Source: Pleodorina starrii (taxonomy: Eukaryota; Chlorophyta; Chlorophyceae; Chlamydomonadales; Volvocaceae). Taken from it: a stretch of 64,000 bases of DNA. The notes below the pieces were generated by a model. That model saw nothing but the letters and a program-made list of their open reading frames with translations. It was not told where the DNA came from and did no database searches. Both the position numbers and the translations under genes were made by a program. This document shows positions 23,372-33,462 of this stretch, in pieces. Where the stretch lies: assembly GCA_030267565.1 (NCBI GenBank), contig BRXU01000003.1, positions 7,677,001 through 7,741,000 on the forward strand. Reading direction: 5' to 3'. The number at the start of each line of letters is the position of its first letter. Positions within the stretch are counted from its first letter, which is position 1.

Positions 23372-26300
23372 CTAATCACCGTCCGCCAGCCCAGTGGCTG
23401 CCCTGGTCCTCGCCCCCGCCGCCGCCACCGCGCCGCCGCGGCACACCGCCCGGTGCCCCATCCGCCAGTGCGCCGTCTGGCAGTCGCGGCAGCAGTACCA
23501 GGCCGCACCGCAGCGCCCGCAGGCCGCCAGCCGCAGCCCCGCCTCGCTGTCCCCCTCCAGATTGAGGCAGGCGGGGTTGGCGCAGGTGCGCAGCACCGCC
23601 TCAACCTCGGCCGGGGAAGCCAGGGCGTGTAACACCGCCACCTCCACCGGTGACAGCCTGGTGGTTGCCGCAACAGTGCCATTGCCCTCGCTGCCCTGCT
23701 CTCCCGCACCCCACCGCACCAGCCGCCCCGCCAGCGCCTCCAACTCAACAGCCGTGCGGTCGTCTAGGCCGGAAGCCCGCAGGTCGCCCGCCAGGCTGCG
23801 GACCAGCTCCGGGGGCCAGTACGACAGTGGAAGGGCGGGATCGGTCGCTGGTACAATGTCTGCAGCCGCCACTGGCGCCGCCGACGTCGCTACATCAGCG
23901 CCCCTGCGGCGGGAGCGCGCGCGTCGGCGGCCGCCAGGGTTGGACCCACCATCGCCGCTTGCACTGCTGGAGCCAGCGCCGCGAGCCGCTGCCTCCATCG
24001 CAGAGGCCTCCACGACAGCGCCCCGACGGGCAGCTTCACGAACCTCCGACGGCAGCACCTCGGCCAGCAGGCACAAGCACTTTGCCAGCAGCTGGAGCAG
24101 CGCGGGCTCAACAAAGACTTCGACCCCGTCACTCAGGTGAATCAACCGCAGGCGCTTCTCAACTCGTAGCGCGGCTCCGAGCAGCTCGAGCGGGTTAGAC
24201 TCCCGAAGCACCGACGACTGCCAGCCCTCATCACCCGCGGCCGCGCGGGCGCTGCTGCCGTCATCACCGGCAGTCAGGACCTCACTGCTGCCGTCGCCGC
24301 CACCGCTCGCGGCAGCAGGGCCCCGTGGCGCCAAGATGTGAATCCACTTCAGGGCCACTATCAGCAGGTCCCGTGCGTCGCTGGCAATGCGTGCACCCGC
24401 CGCACCTCCTGAGATGGGCTGTTGGATCATATTCGCGAGCGTGGCCGACACTGCTGGCAGGCCGACGGGTAGCACTGCCGTCACGACCAGGCCCAGCCGG
24501 CGTAACGTCGCGGTGGTGCCGCCGACATCGCTGTCACCGGTGCCGCCGGATGTGAGATCCAGGCTCCACTTCGCGATTGCCCGTAGCTCGCAGCTGCACT
24601 CGCCAAGCAGCCCGCAGGAAAACACAGGCGTGAATGCAAACGCCTGGCCCTTAGGTAAACCGCTGCTGCTGCTGGCGCCGCCACTGCCGCCATCTCGGCC
24701 CTCCTCCAGAAAGTTCTCCACAAATGATTGGCGCAGCAGCAGCTTGTGCAGTGAGACGACAAACGCGACCGCCTGGCGCGGGTCTGCGTGCGTCAGCAGC
24801 TGGACGAGCGGGAACTCCTGGTCCTGCATCAGCACCTTCAAGAGATGCACCTCGGTTCCGCTGCCGCTGGGGTCCCTGCCGGCGCGGCGCAGGAGGCGCT
24901 CCAGGCAGGGCAGCAGCCCGCCCGCCAGCGCCGCCGCGACGTCGGGCGGCAGTGGCTCTAGCGTCACGGGTCCTGCATAGGCAATCAGCGGCGGGCAGCG
25001 CACACCCAGAGATAGTGGCCTTGTGCCCCTGTGGCGTGAAAAAACTAAACTTCCCTTCCGCAGCAGAAAGGGCAGAAGGGAACATTATCCACCAATGAGT
25101 GTTAGTGGCACCTTTTGTCACATGTGCTAGCAGAGCTCTTTCCCAAAGGAAAATTGCTATCCGTGCATGGACCGTGCATCGACTCAAACCATTGCTACGC
25201 ATGCATGGCCCACCCTGGCCACCGTAACAATACTAGCTCTTCCCTCCCAACCCAGACAATGCTTGTGCCGCCCCACGCCGCCCTCCACGCACTCACCCTC
25301 GCCCTCTCTCTCGCCCCCGTGCGCTTCAGCCAGCTCCTGGGGTCGCAGATGCTCTGCCAACATGATGACATGCTTCGGGTCCTGCCGCCAGTCCACGTGC
25401 TCCACAATGTCAGCAGCCAACCGCCAACGGTCAACGGCCGCCTCCTGCCAGCGACGAGCAGCACCAGCACCTGCAGCTGCCGAACCGCAATCGACCTCCA
25501 GGACTTTCGTGGCCGACGCGAGCGCCCCAGTGGCAAAGGTCCAAACCTTGTCCTTCCTCATCACAAACCGCTGCTGCTCCTCCTCCACCTGCTGCCCGCC
25601 CCAGAACCGGGCGGACGCGACCGCCAGGCGCCCCACCCGTAGCGCCAGCTCCAAAACCACTCGGCGGCTGGTCTGCGACCCGAAGAGCACATCATCGAAG
25701 AGATCGCCATGAAAGGCTGCTGTGAAGGTGAAATCCAAGCTGCCGAGTGCGCGCTCAGGCAACAAGTGCACACCCGGGCTCAGCTGCTGCTGCTGCTCCC
25801 TGCCGGCTTCACCATCAGCTGCCGTGGCTAGACACTGCAGGCGCCGCAGCAGGCCGGGCTGCATGCCGTACGAGGGGCCTCCGTCGGCAGCGCACAGCAC
25901 CGCCACCGCCGCCGCCAGCACCAGGTACTGCAGGCAGGGGCCCGACAGGGCCTGCCGGAGGAGGGGGAGGAACGGTGCAGGCCCGGCGACACTTCCAGCC
26001 CTGTCCGTGTAGGTGAGGAGGTGATACACTTTCTGCAACCCGCGAAGGAGGCCGATGCACTCTCTGATAGCGCCCTCGACCGTGTCGTGCTGCAACGTTT
26101 CCGCAGCTGCCCCGCCACCCGCTGCCTTGCCAGCTGCCCCGCCTGCCGCGTCGCCCGTCTCTCCCGCCGCCGCTGTTGCTCCCACCAGCTCCAGGGCGGT
26201 GACCGCTGCCCGGGCGTTGTGCTCCAGAATGTGGCTGTCCGCCAGGGCACCCGCCAGGTCGGCGATGTACGACACACGCATCCCACCACCACCACCACCG

Positions 26301-27241
26301 CCACTACTGCCACCACGGGGAGACTGGTGCTGTCGGGGGTCGCACTCATCATGCAGCAGGGCGTCCAAAAAGCATACAAAGGTTGTCACAAAGCGAGATG
26401 ACTTCGTAAGCTCCGAGACCAGAAGGCGCACGAGCTCCTCGGCGTTGGCGCGCCGCAAGGGTGCTGCCGGTTCCGGTGCCGCTGTTGGAGCGGCCGCCAC
26501 AGCAGCTGGCGCCACCACGGCTGCCACAGCCGCAGCACCCTTCACGGTGCCGCCGGCGCCCAACTCTGCCTCGCCAGTAGCCAGTTCGCGCAGCAGCTCC
26601 CGCGCGTCCGCGACGCCCGCCGCTAGTCGCTGGCTGATGGGCTTGAAAGACTGCATTCGCAGCAGCAACCGCATAAAGCCCGAAATCACGGTGGGTGGCC
26701 ACCGGCTGGGCGAGGGCGGGGGATTACGGAAGCTGGCCGTTTGCCAGAGAGGCAGCACAGCGGCCATGAGCAAGTACAAGCTTGAGTGGATCAGGTCGTT
26801 GGTCGAAGGTGCTAGCGAGTCCACAGGCTCGCCGTTGTCCCCGCTGTCAGCTGTGTCGCGGGCCTGCTGCTGGTTGGCTCGATGGGCTTGGCGGGTTTGG
26901 TTGTCGCGACTCGCGACGGCGTAGATCTGGAGCACGGCCGTGCGGATGACGTCGTCTTGGATCATGTCCATGGCCACGGCTGCGGCCAAATCGGAATTCG
27001 GAGACTTCCAGAGGGGCGCACACACATCCTGGATCAGCCCGGCCACCTCGTGGGCAGCGGGGCCATCGACCGGCGATTCGCTTCGGGCCTGCCGCAGCTG
27101 CTGGTTGCACAGCAGGAATTTTTCAGCGCCGATGCGGAGCAATCTTAACGCTTGAGTAGTTTCGCGTGGGATAAGGGCCGCCAGTTGGGGCGGAACCGCC
27201 ACTCGGACTCCGGACCCACGGCGTGAGCCTTGCGTTGACAT
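23372..27241 (-). CDS. MYND-finger protein, array gene 2 (intact, 1181 aa)
   Basis: Exon 1 is 27241-25297 and exon 2 is 24972-23372, with the same intron position and phase as gene 1. The start is MSTQGSRRGSGVRV. Relative to gene 1 there are in-frame insertions (for example VENFLEEGRDGGS and a repeated DGSS block) and deletions, so the two genes have diverged while staying open. The MYND finger is at about residues 1112-1158 (CANPACLNLEGD...CGRCGAAWYCC...CQTAHWRMGHRAVC). The remainder is helical, Ala/Leu-rich, with no recognised domain. The intron is nearly identical to that of gene 1, including the TCTTTCCCAAAGGAAAATTG block, which points to recent duplication or gene conversion. Function unknown; MYND implies a protein-interaction role. 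Confidence 0.85.
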
Positions 27242-28103
27242 TTTGGTGGGGCCTGGGCAAGTGTATTCAGACTCGCACGGAATTACGCCTCCCTAAGCCT
27301 ATTAGGACGTCCATAAACGATCTGATTTTCTGCTCGAATCAAAGTAGGTCCTGCCGCTCGGTTGTAAGGCTCAGAAATTCTTATATTAAGCCATATAGCG
27401 AGTCAAGGGTCCTGCTGCTACGTATGAGGAACGGGAGCTGCGGGCCTTTGCGTTTGCGTTTGGCAACATGAATTACGCATCCTAATATCCAAATATCCAT
27501 CGTAATTATCAGTACTGATGATGCACTATGCAGCATGCATCCAAGCGCGTTGCTCGTCCGAAACCCAACCGAATACCAACTGCCATCGTAATCAACCAAA
27601 TCAGTTCTGCCTGGCGCATCCATCAGCACGTGAAGAGCTTGTGATCGGCTTCCCCCAAACGCATCCCTAGGTGTGGTCCCTGCTTCTGTGGCCAAGCCGC
27701 TTTGTGGAGCCCACGAACGCTTGATTGTCGGGCGCCACGGCCAGCCGCGCCGCCTACCCGCCCCTCCTCGGCTGCGGTGTCTTTTATCTCATCCTCAAGC
27801 CTGCTGTACGTCATACCCTCTAGCCTGCTCAAAGCAACGGCCGGCAGGCAAGCCAAGACGCTCCACCGTACACCCCACAGCCCTTCACAGCCCCATTACC
27901 GTAAGTGACCAAATTGCGTTGCCGGCAGAAGGTTCTATACTACCAGAACCTCCCATAACATCACGTATTCCAAATGCACGAAGCAGCCTTCACCGCACTC
28001 TCCTATGCGTTCGCGACTGTGGGAGAGTAGGCGGAGAACGATGGGGTACGCAGAGGCCTACACCTATCTGTGAGTTCATGCTGCTGACATACATGCCGAC
28101 TGC
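27242..28103. repeat. 5' flank of array gene 2, duplicated upstream of gene 3
   Basis: Matches 20859-21500 in parts and 30933-31830 nearly throughout (landmarks CCAAGCGCGTTGCTCGTCC and AAACGCATCCCTAGGTGTG). No coding sequence recognised. It presumably carries the promoter of array gene 2 next to its start codon. Confidence 0.7.
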
Positions 28104-28435
28104 CCTGCTGCTGCGGACATGTGATGACGCATAAATACGGCCTTCTTTGTTATTTCCCTGCATACCAGTCACAGTCGCCTTTTCTTCGCCCTTGGCACCC
28201 CCGCGTGCCCCGCCGCCGCGGCACACCGCCCGGTGCCCCGTCCGCCAGTGCGCCGTCTGGCAGTCGCGGCCTGCTGCTGCGGACATGTGATGACGCATAA
28301 ATACGGCCTTCTTTGTTATTTCCCTGCATACCAGTCACAGTCGCCTTTTCTTCGCCCTTGGCACCCCCGCGTGCCCCGCCGCCGCGGCACACCGCCCGGT
28401 GCCCCGTCCGCCAGTGCGCCGTCTGGCAGTCGCGG
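28104..28435. repeat. 166-bp tandem duplication covering part of a MYND fragment
   Basis: Two identical 166-base units (28104-28269 and 28270-28435) run from CCTGCTGCTGCGGACATG to CTGGCAGTCGCGG. The duplication repeats the C-terminal half of the MYND finger in fragment E together with its downstream flank. Confidence 0.95.
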
Positions 28436-28542
28436 CAGCAGTACCAGGCCGCACCGCAGCGCCCGCAGGCCGCCAGCCGCAGCCCCGCCTCGCTGTCCCC
28501 CTCCAGGTTGACGCAGGCGGGGTTGGCGCAGGTGCGCAGCAC
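28150..28542 (-). pseudogene. MYND-finger fragment E with internal tandem duplication
   Basis: The frame opens MLRTCANPACVNLEGD, completes the MYND finger (CQTAHWRTGHRAVC), runs into flank, and then re-reads part of the duplicated unit in another frame (RLPDGALADGAPGG). Upstream, homology stops at GCGCAGCACC and joins spacer sequence directly, so the fragment was truncated by a deletion when compared with A and G. Confidence 0.7.
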
Positions 28543-29264
28543 CTTGTCGGGTGCTTAGTCGTCCTCCATCCTGATCGACAGCCACCACAGGCCCCCCTAA
28601 CAGTGAGCCGCCTCCGGCCACGGCACCGCCCCTCCATCCGTGCGTCCGCCCCTCCATCCGCTCCATTCTAGGCTCCAAGGGTCTATCTCGGCCGACCCAC
28701 TCATTCGCCCCACCCGAACCCGAACCCGAATCCGGAAGCCTGCTTCTCGCTGTCTGACCCTAAACTTAAACCTGCGCATGCATCCGATCCCAACCGTCCA
28801 AAGTGTGCCAGCCGTGGATCTACATCAATCTGCATCGCCTGCTGCCCGTATGTACGCCAGCAGCTTGGTCGTGCATCGGAGCAAGTGGGAGCATCTGATT
28901 GGCTTTTAGCCTTGCTTGGAGCGCCTCAGAGCAAGCCTGCTGCCCTTGTTATCGGTGCATGCAGCTCATGCACGCTGTCGCTACCCACCCCCGCCGCCCG
29001 CCCGCACCGCTTTCACCTGCCTGTTGCGTCCTCATGCGCGACAAGATACACATAGCTGCCTCGGTGTGCGTCTTCCACATGAATGCCGCAGCCCATTCCT
29101 CTCTTTCCCATGTCTCGTCAGCAGACACCACCCACATTCCCAGCAACATCTCATAACGGCAGGCCTGACCCGAAGCACGATCCCTCAGACCATGAACCGG
29201 CAACGTTGTACATGCATGCCCATACACGAGTGGAGACTTGCCGCACCCGCAACCGCACGGCGGT
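28543..29264. repeat. Array spacer 3
   Basis: Third copy of the spacer between MYND units (see 16291-17059). Closest to spacer 2 over most of its length; lacks the TGTACATT-rich stretch. No gene seen. Confidence 0.85.
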
Positions 29265-30932
29265 CTAATCACCCTCCGCCAGCCCAGTGGCTGCCCTCGC
29301 CCCCGCCGCCGTTGCCGTCGCCGCGCCGCCGCTGCACTCCGCCCGGTGCCCCGTCCGCCAGTGCGCCGTCTGGCAGTCGCGGCAGCAGTACCAGGCCGCA
29401 CCGCAGCGCCCGCAGGCCGCCAGCCGCAGCCCCGCATCGCTGTCCCCCTCGAAGTTGACGCAGACGGGGTTGGCGCAGGTGCGCAGCACCGCCGCCATCT
29501 CCGACGGGGAAGCCAGGGCGCGTAACACCCCCACCTCCAACTGTGACAGCCTGGTGGCTGCCGCAACAGTGCCATTGCCCTCGCTGCCCTGCTCTCCCGC
29601 ACCCCACCGCACCAGCCGCCCCGCCAGCGCCTCCAACTCAACAGCCGTGCGGTCGTCTAGGCCGGAAGCCCGAGGAGGGGGAGGAACGGTGCAGGCCCGG
29701 CGACATTTCCAGCCCTGTCCCTGAAGGTGAGGAACATATACAGTTTCTGGAACCCGCAAAGGAGGTCAGTGCACTCTCTGATGGCGCCCTCGACCGTGTC
29801 GTGCTGCAACGTTTCCGCAGCTGCCCCGCCACCCGCTGCCTTGCCTGCTGCCCCGCCTGCCGCCTCGCCCGTCTCTCCCGCCGCCGCTGTTGCTCCCACC
29901 AGCTCCAGGGCGGTGACCGCTGCCCGGGCGGTGTGCTCCAGAATGTGGCTGTCCGCCAGGGCACCCGCCAGGTCGGCGATGTACGACACCACCACCACCA
30001 CCACCACGGGGAGACTGGTGCTGTCGGGGGTCGCCCTCATCATGCAGCAGGGCGTCCTGCTGGTTCGAAAAGCACATAAAGGCTGTCAAAAACCTATGTG
30101 ACTTTGTGAGCTCCGAAACCAGAAGGCGCACGAGCTCCTCGGCGTTGGCGCGCCGCAAGGGTGCTGCCGGTTCCGGTGCCGCTGTTGGAGCGGCCGCCTC
30201 CGCCACCACTGCTGCCACAGCCGCAGTACCCTCCACGGTGCCGCCGGCACCCGACTCTGCCTCGCCAGTAGCCAGTTCGCGCAGCAGCTCCCGAGCTTCC
30301 GCGACGCCCGCCGCTAGTCGCTGGCTGATGGGCTTGAAAGACTGCATTCGCAGCAGCAACCGCATAAAGCCCGAAATCACGGTGGGTGGCCACCGCCTGG
30401 GCGAGGGCGGGGGATTACGGAAGCTGGCCGTTTGCCAGAGAGGCAGCACAGCGACCATGAGCAAGTACAAGCTTGAGTGGATCAGGTCGTTGGTCGAAGG
30501 TGCTAGCGAGTCCACAGGCTCGCCGTTGTCCCCGCTGTCAGCTGTGTCGCGGGCCTGCTGCTGGTTGGCTTGATCGGCTGGGCGGGTTTGGGTGTCGCGA
30601 CTCGCGACGGCGTAGATCTGGAGCACGGCCGTGCGGATAACGTCGTCTTGGATCATGTCCATGGCCACGGCTGCGGCCAAATCGGAATTCGGAGACTTCC
30701 AGAGGGGCGCACACACATCCTGGATCAGCCCGGCCACCTCGTGGGCAGCGGGGCCATCGACCGGCGATTCGCTTCGGGCCTGCCGCAGCTACTGGTTGCA
30801 CAGCAGGAATTTTTCAGCGCCGATGCGGAGCAATCTTAACGCTTGAGTAGTTTCGCGTGGGATAAGGGCCGCCAGTTGGGGCGGAACCGCCACTCGGACT
30901 CCGGACCCACGGCGTGAGCCTTGCGTTGACAT
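29265..30932 (-). pseudogene. MYND-finger array gene 3, broken by a nonsense codon and a 2.2-kb deletion
   Basis: The start (30932-30930) and first 47 codons match gene 2, but codon 48, CAG in genes 1 and 2, is TAG here (30791-30789). Further on, the sequence jumps at about 29672 from exon 1 (GPAPFLPLL) straight into late exon 2 (RASGLDDRTAVELEALAGRL), removing about 2.18 kb relative to gene 2, including the intron; the junction has a CCG microhomology. The two parts are in different frames at the join. The MYND finger downstream is intact (CANPVCVNFEGD...CQTAHWRTGHRAEC). An internal start at MAGLIQDV or MRVPETVY could still yield short proteins, but the parent protein is lost. Confidence 0.9.
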
Positions 30933-31909
30933 TTTGGTGGGGCCTGGGCAAGTGCATTCAGACTCGCACGGAATTACGCCTCCCTAAGCCTATAAGGACA
31001 AACATAAACGATCTGGTTTTTCTGCTCGAATCAAAGTAGGTCCTGCCGCTGGGTTGTAAGGCTCAGGAATTCTTATATTAAGCCATATAGCGATTCAAGG
31101 GTCCTGCTGCTACGTTTGAGGAACGGGAGCTGCGGGCCTTTGCGTTTGCGTTTGGCAACGTGAATGACGCATCCAGCTTAGCCCGTAGTGATGGTTGCAA
31201 AGAGACAAATATCCATCGTAATTATCAGTACTGATGATGCACTATGCAGCATGCATCCAAGCGCGTTGCTCGTCCGAAACCCAACCGAATACCAACTGCC
31301 ATCGTAATCAACCAAATCAGTTCTGCCTGGCGCATCCATCAGCACGTGAAGAGCTTGATATCGGCTTCCCCCAAACGCATCCCTAGGTGTGATCCCTGCT
31401 TCTGTGGCCAAGTGGGGACCCCGAACGCTTGATTGTGGGCCAAGCCCCGAACGCTTGATTGTCGGGCACCACGGCCAGCCGCGCCGCGTGCCCGCCCCTC
31501 CTCGGCTGCGGTGTCTTTTATCTTGTCGTCAAGCCTGCTGTACATCATATCCTTCAGCCTGCTCAAAGCAACGGCCGGCAGGCAGGCAAGCCAAGACGCT
31601 CCACCGTACACCCCGCAGCCCCATTACCGTATGTGACCAAATTGCGGTGCCGGCAGAAGGTTCTAACCTACAAGAAGTCCCCATCGCATCATGTATTCCA
31701 GATGCAAGGAGCAGCCATTACCGCTCTCTCCTATGCGTTCGCGACTGTGGGAGAGTAGGCGGAGAACGATGGGGTACGCAGAGGCCTACACCTATCTGTG
31801 AGTTCATGCTGCTGACATACATGCCGACTGCCTTGCTGCTGCGGACGTGAGATGGCGCATACATGCGGCCTTATTTGTTATCTCCCTGCATGCCACTAAC
31901 AGTCGCCTT
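30933..31909. repeat. 5' flank of array gene 3
   Basis: Near-identical to 27242-28150 up to about 31830, apart from a local CCCCGAACGCTTGATTGTG duplication near 31417-31460. Bases 31800-31909 run into fragment F. No other gene seen. Confidence 0.7.
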
Positions 31910-32485
31910 CTAATCGCCCCCAGCGCCCCCCGCCGCCGCCACCGTGCCGCCGCCGCACTCCGCCCGGTGCCCCGCCCGCCAGTGCGCCGTCTGGCAGTCG
32001 CGGCAGCAGTACCAGGCCGCACCGCAGCGCCCGCAGGCCGCCAGCCGCAGCCCCGCCTCGCTGTCCCCCTCCAGGTTGAGGCAGGTGGGGTTGGCGCAGG
32101 TGCGCAGAACCTCAGCCGCCACCTCAGCCGGCGAAGCCAGGGCGCGTAACACCGCCACCTCCACCGGTGACAGCCTGGTGGTTGCCGCAACAGTGCCATT
32201 GCCCTCGCTGCCCTGCTCTCCCGCACCCCACCGCACCAGCCGCCCCGCCAGCGCCTCCAAGTCGACAGCCGTGCGGTCGTCTAGGCCGGAAGCCCGCAGG
32301 TCACCCGCCAGGCTGCGGGCGACCTGCGGGACCAGATCCGGAGGCCAGTACGCCAGCGGAAGGGCTGCTGCTGCTGATACCGGCACGTCATCCTCAGTCA
32401 TCGATGCCGTCGTCACCACCCCGTCCCGCCCCACCGTCATTCCCTGACCGCTTGCGTTTGCGATGGCAGCACCCGGTGCCGCCAT
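31910..32485 (-). pseudogene. MYND-finger fragment F (exon-2-like C-terminus)
   Basis: A 191-codon frame: LPLAYWPPDLVPQVARSLAGDLRASGLDDRTAVDLEALAGRL and then a full MYND finger (CANPTCLNLEGD...CQTAHWRAGHRAEC), ending GGAGGD. It covers the last ~170 residues of the full-length genes. The upstream part is a different sequence (GQGMTVGRDGVVTTASMTED), so it is either a diverged paralogue whose earlier exons are at 32437-33190, or a relic. The first MYND residue run is fully conserved. Confidence 0.6.
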
Positions 32486-33190
32486 CGACGTGCATCCTCC
32501 CTCCCTCCATCGCTCATCCAGTCACGACCGCTGTCATCACCACGCTGAGCTCTGCCACCGCCGCTGCCAGCACCGCTGCCACCAGGAGGGACGGCCCCCT
32601 CAGCAATGTCAGCGACCGGCGCGGAGGCCTTATGGGCAGACCGGATGCTGTTGGCCGCCGCCTGCTGCCGGACATCCCACGTTGATGCCACGGCAACACC
32701 GAACAAGGTATCAGCCAGTATGGCGGCCTTTCGTAGCTCGAGATCAGCGGGCGGCTGGATGTCTCCTCGCAGGCGGTCCCATGTGCCATGTCGGGTCTTG
32801 GTACGCCCTCAGAGTGAGCCCCAGGACTGAAGGCGCCTTGCGCCGCCGCAGCAGGGGCACCAACCAACCGCCTTCAGCCGAGTCCCGACACGACATCCCG
32901 GCACCCACATACACATCGCACTGCTGCAGCGCCTGGCGTATGTAGCGTGCATCAGCAACCCTCGAGACGGGGCCAGCGTGCATGTGTGACAGGGCCCCAA
33001 AACCAACCCGTAGGACGAAAGCATGCGTCCACGCCACGCCAGCGCTGCAGCACCCCACCCCCACCCCACACACTCCCACCCCCAGCTGGCCGGACACTGC
33101 CAGCCTGAGCTGTGGATCACGAGACAGGAACGCGCCTCCCTCCCTCTCGCTTCCTCCCGCTCGCTCGCAGGCGTCACAGGGCGGCGTCAC
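32437..33190 (-). pseudogene. Possible upstream exon(s) of a diverged MYND-array paralogue, frame broken
   Basis: Two protein-like stretches lie in adjacent frames on the minus strand. One is ARYIRQALQQCDVYVGAG, SAEGGWLVPLLRRRKAPSV and LTLRAYQDP (to about 32790). The other is WDRLRGDIQPPADLELRKAA, ILADTLFGVAVASTWDVRQ and AAANSIRSAHKASAPVADI (about 32580-32790). They look like one protein with a one-base frame break near 32785, just upstream of fragment F and on its strand. I do not recognise the family. Codon use and the Ala/Gly tail resemble the MYND genes. An unusual intron cannot be excluded. Confidence 0.4.
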
Positions 33191-33462
33191 AGGCTCACGA
33201 CCAAGGGACGCAATCGCCGCACTTCAAGTCTCCTTGCCCGACCGAGTTGCGTACCAAGGCACCAGCGCGCAGGCATACACCAACCCAGGGGGCGACCCAG
33301 GGGCCCCACGGCTTCCACTGTGATACACAGCGACGCGACGTTGCGTGGAGGCGCGCCCGAAGCTGCCGGCCCCTCCCCTTCCTTGCAGCCCTCTGGCTAG
33401 CGGCACCCTGCCGCAGTCGGCGTCCCATAGGGTCCAGTGACGGCTCGGCCATTGAGCCTCGC

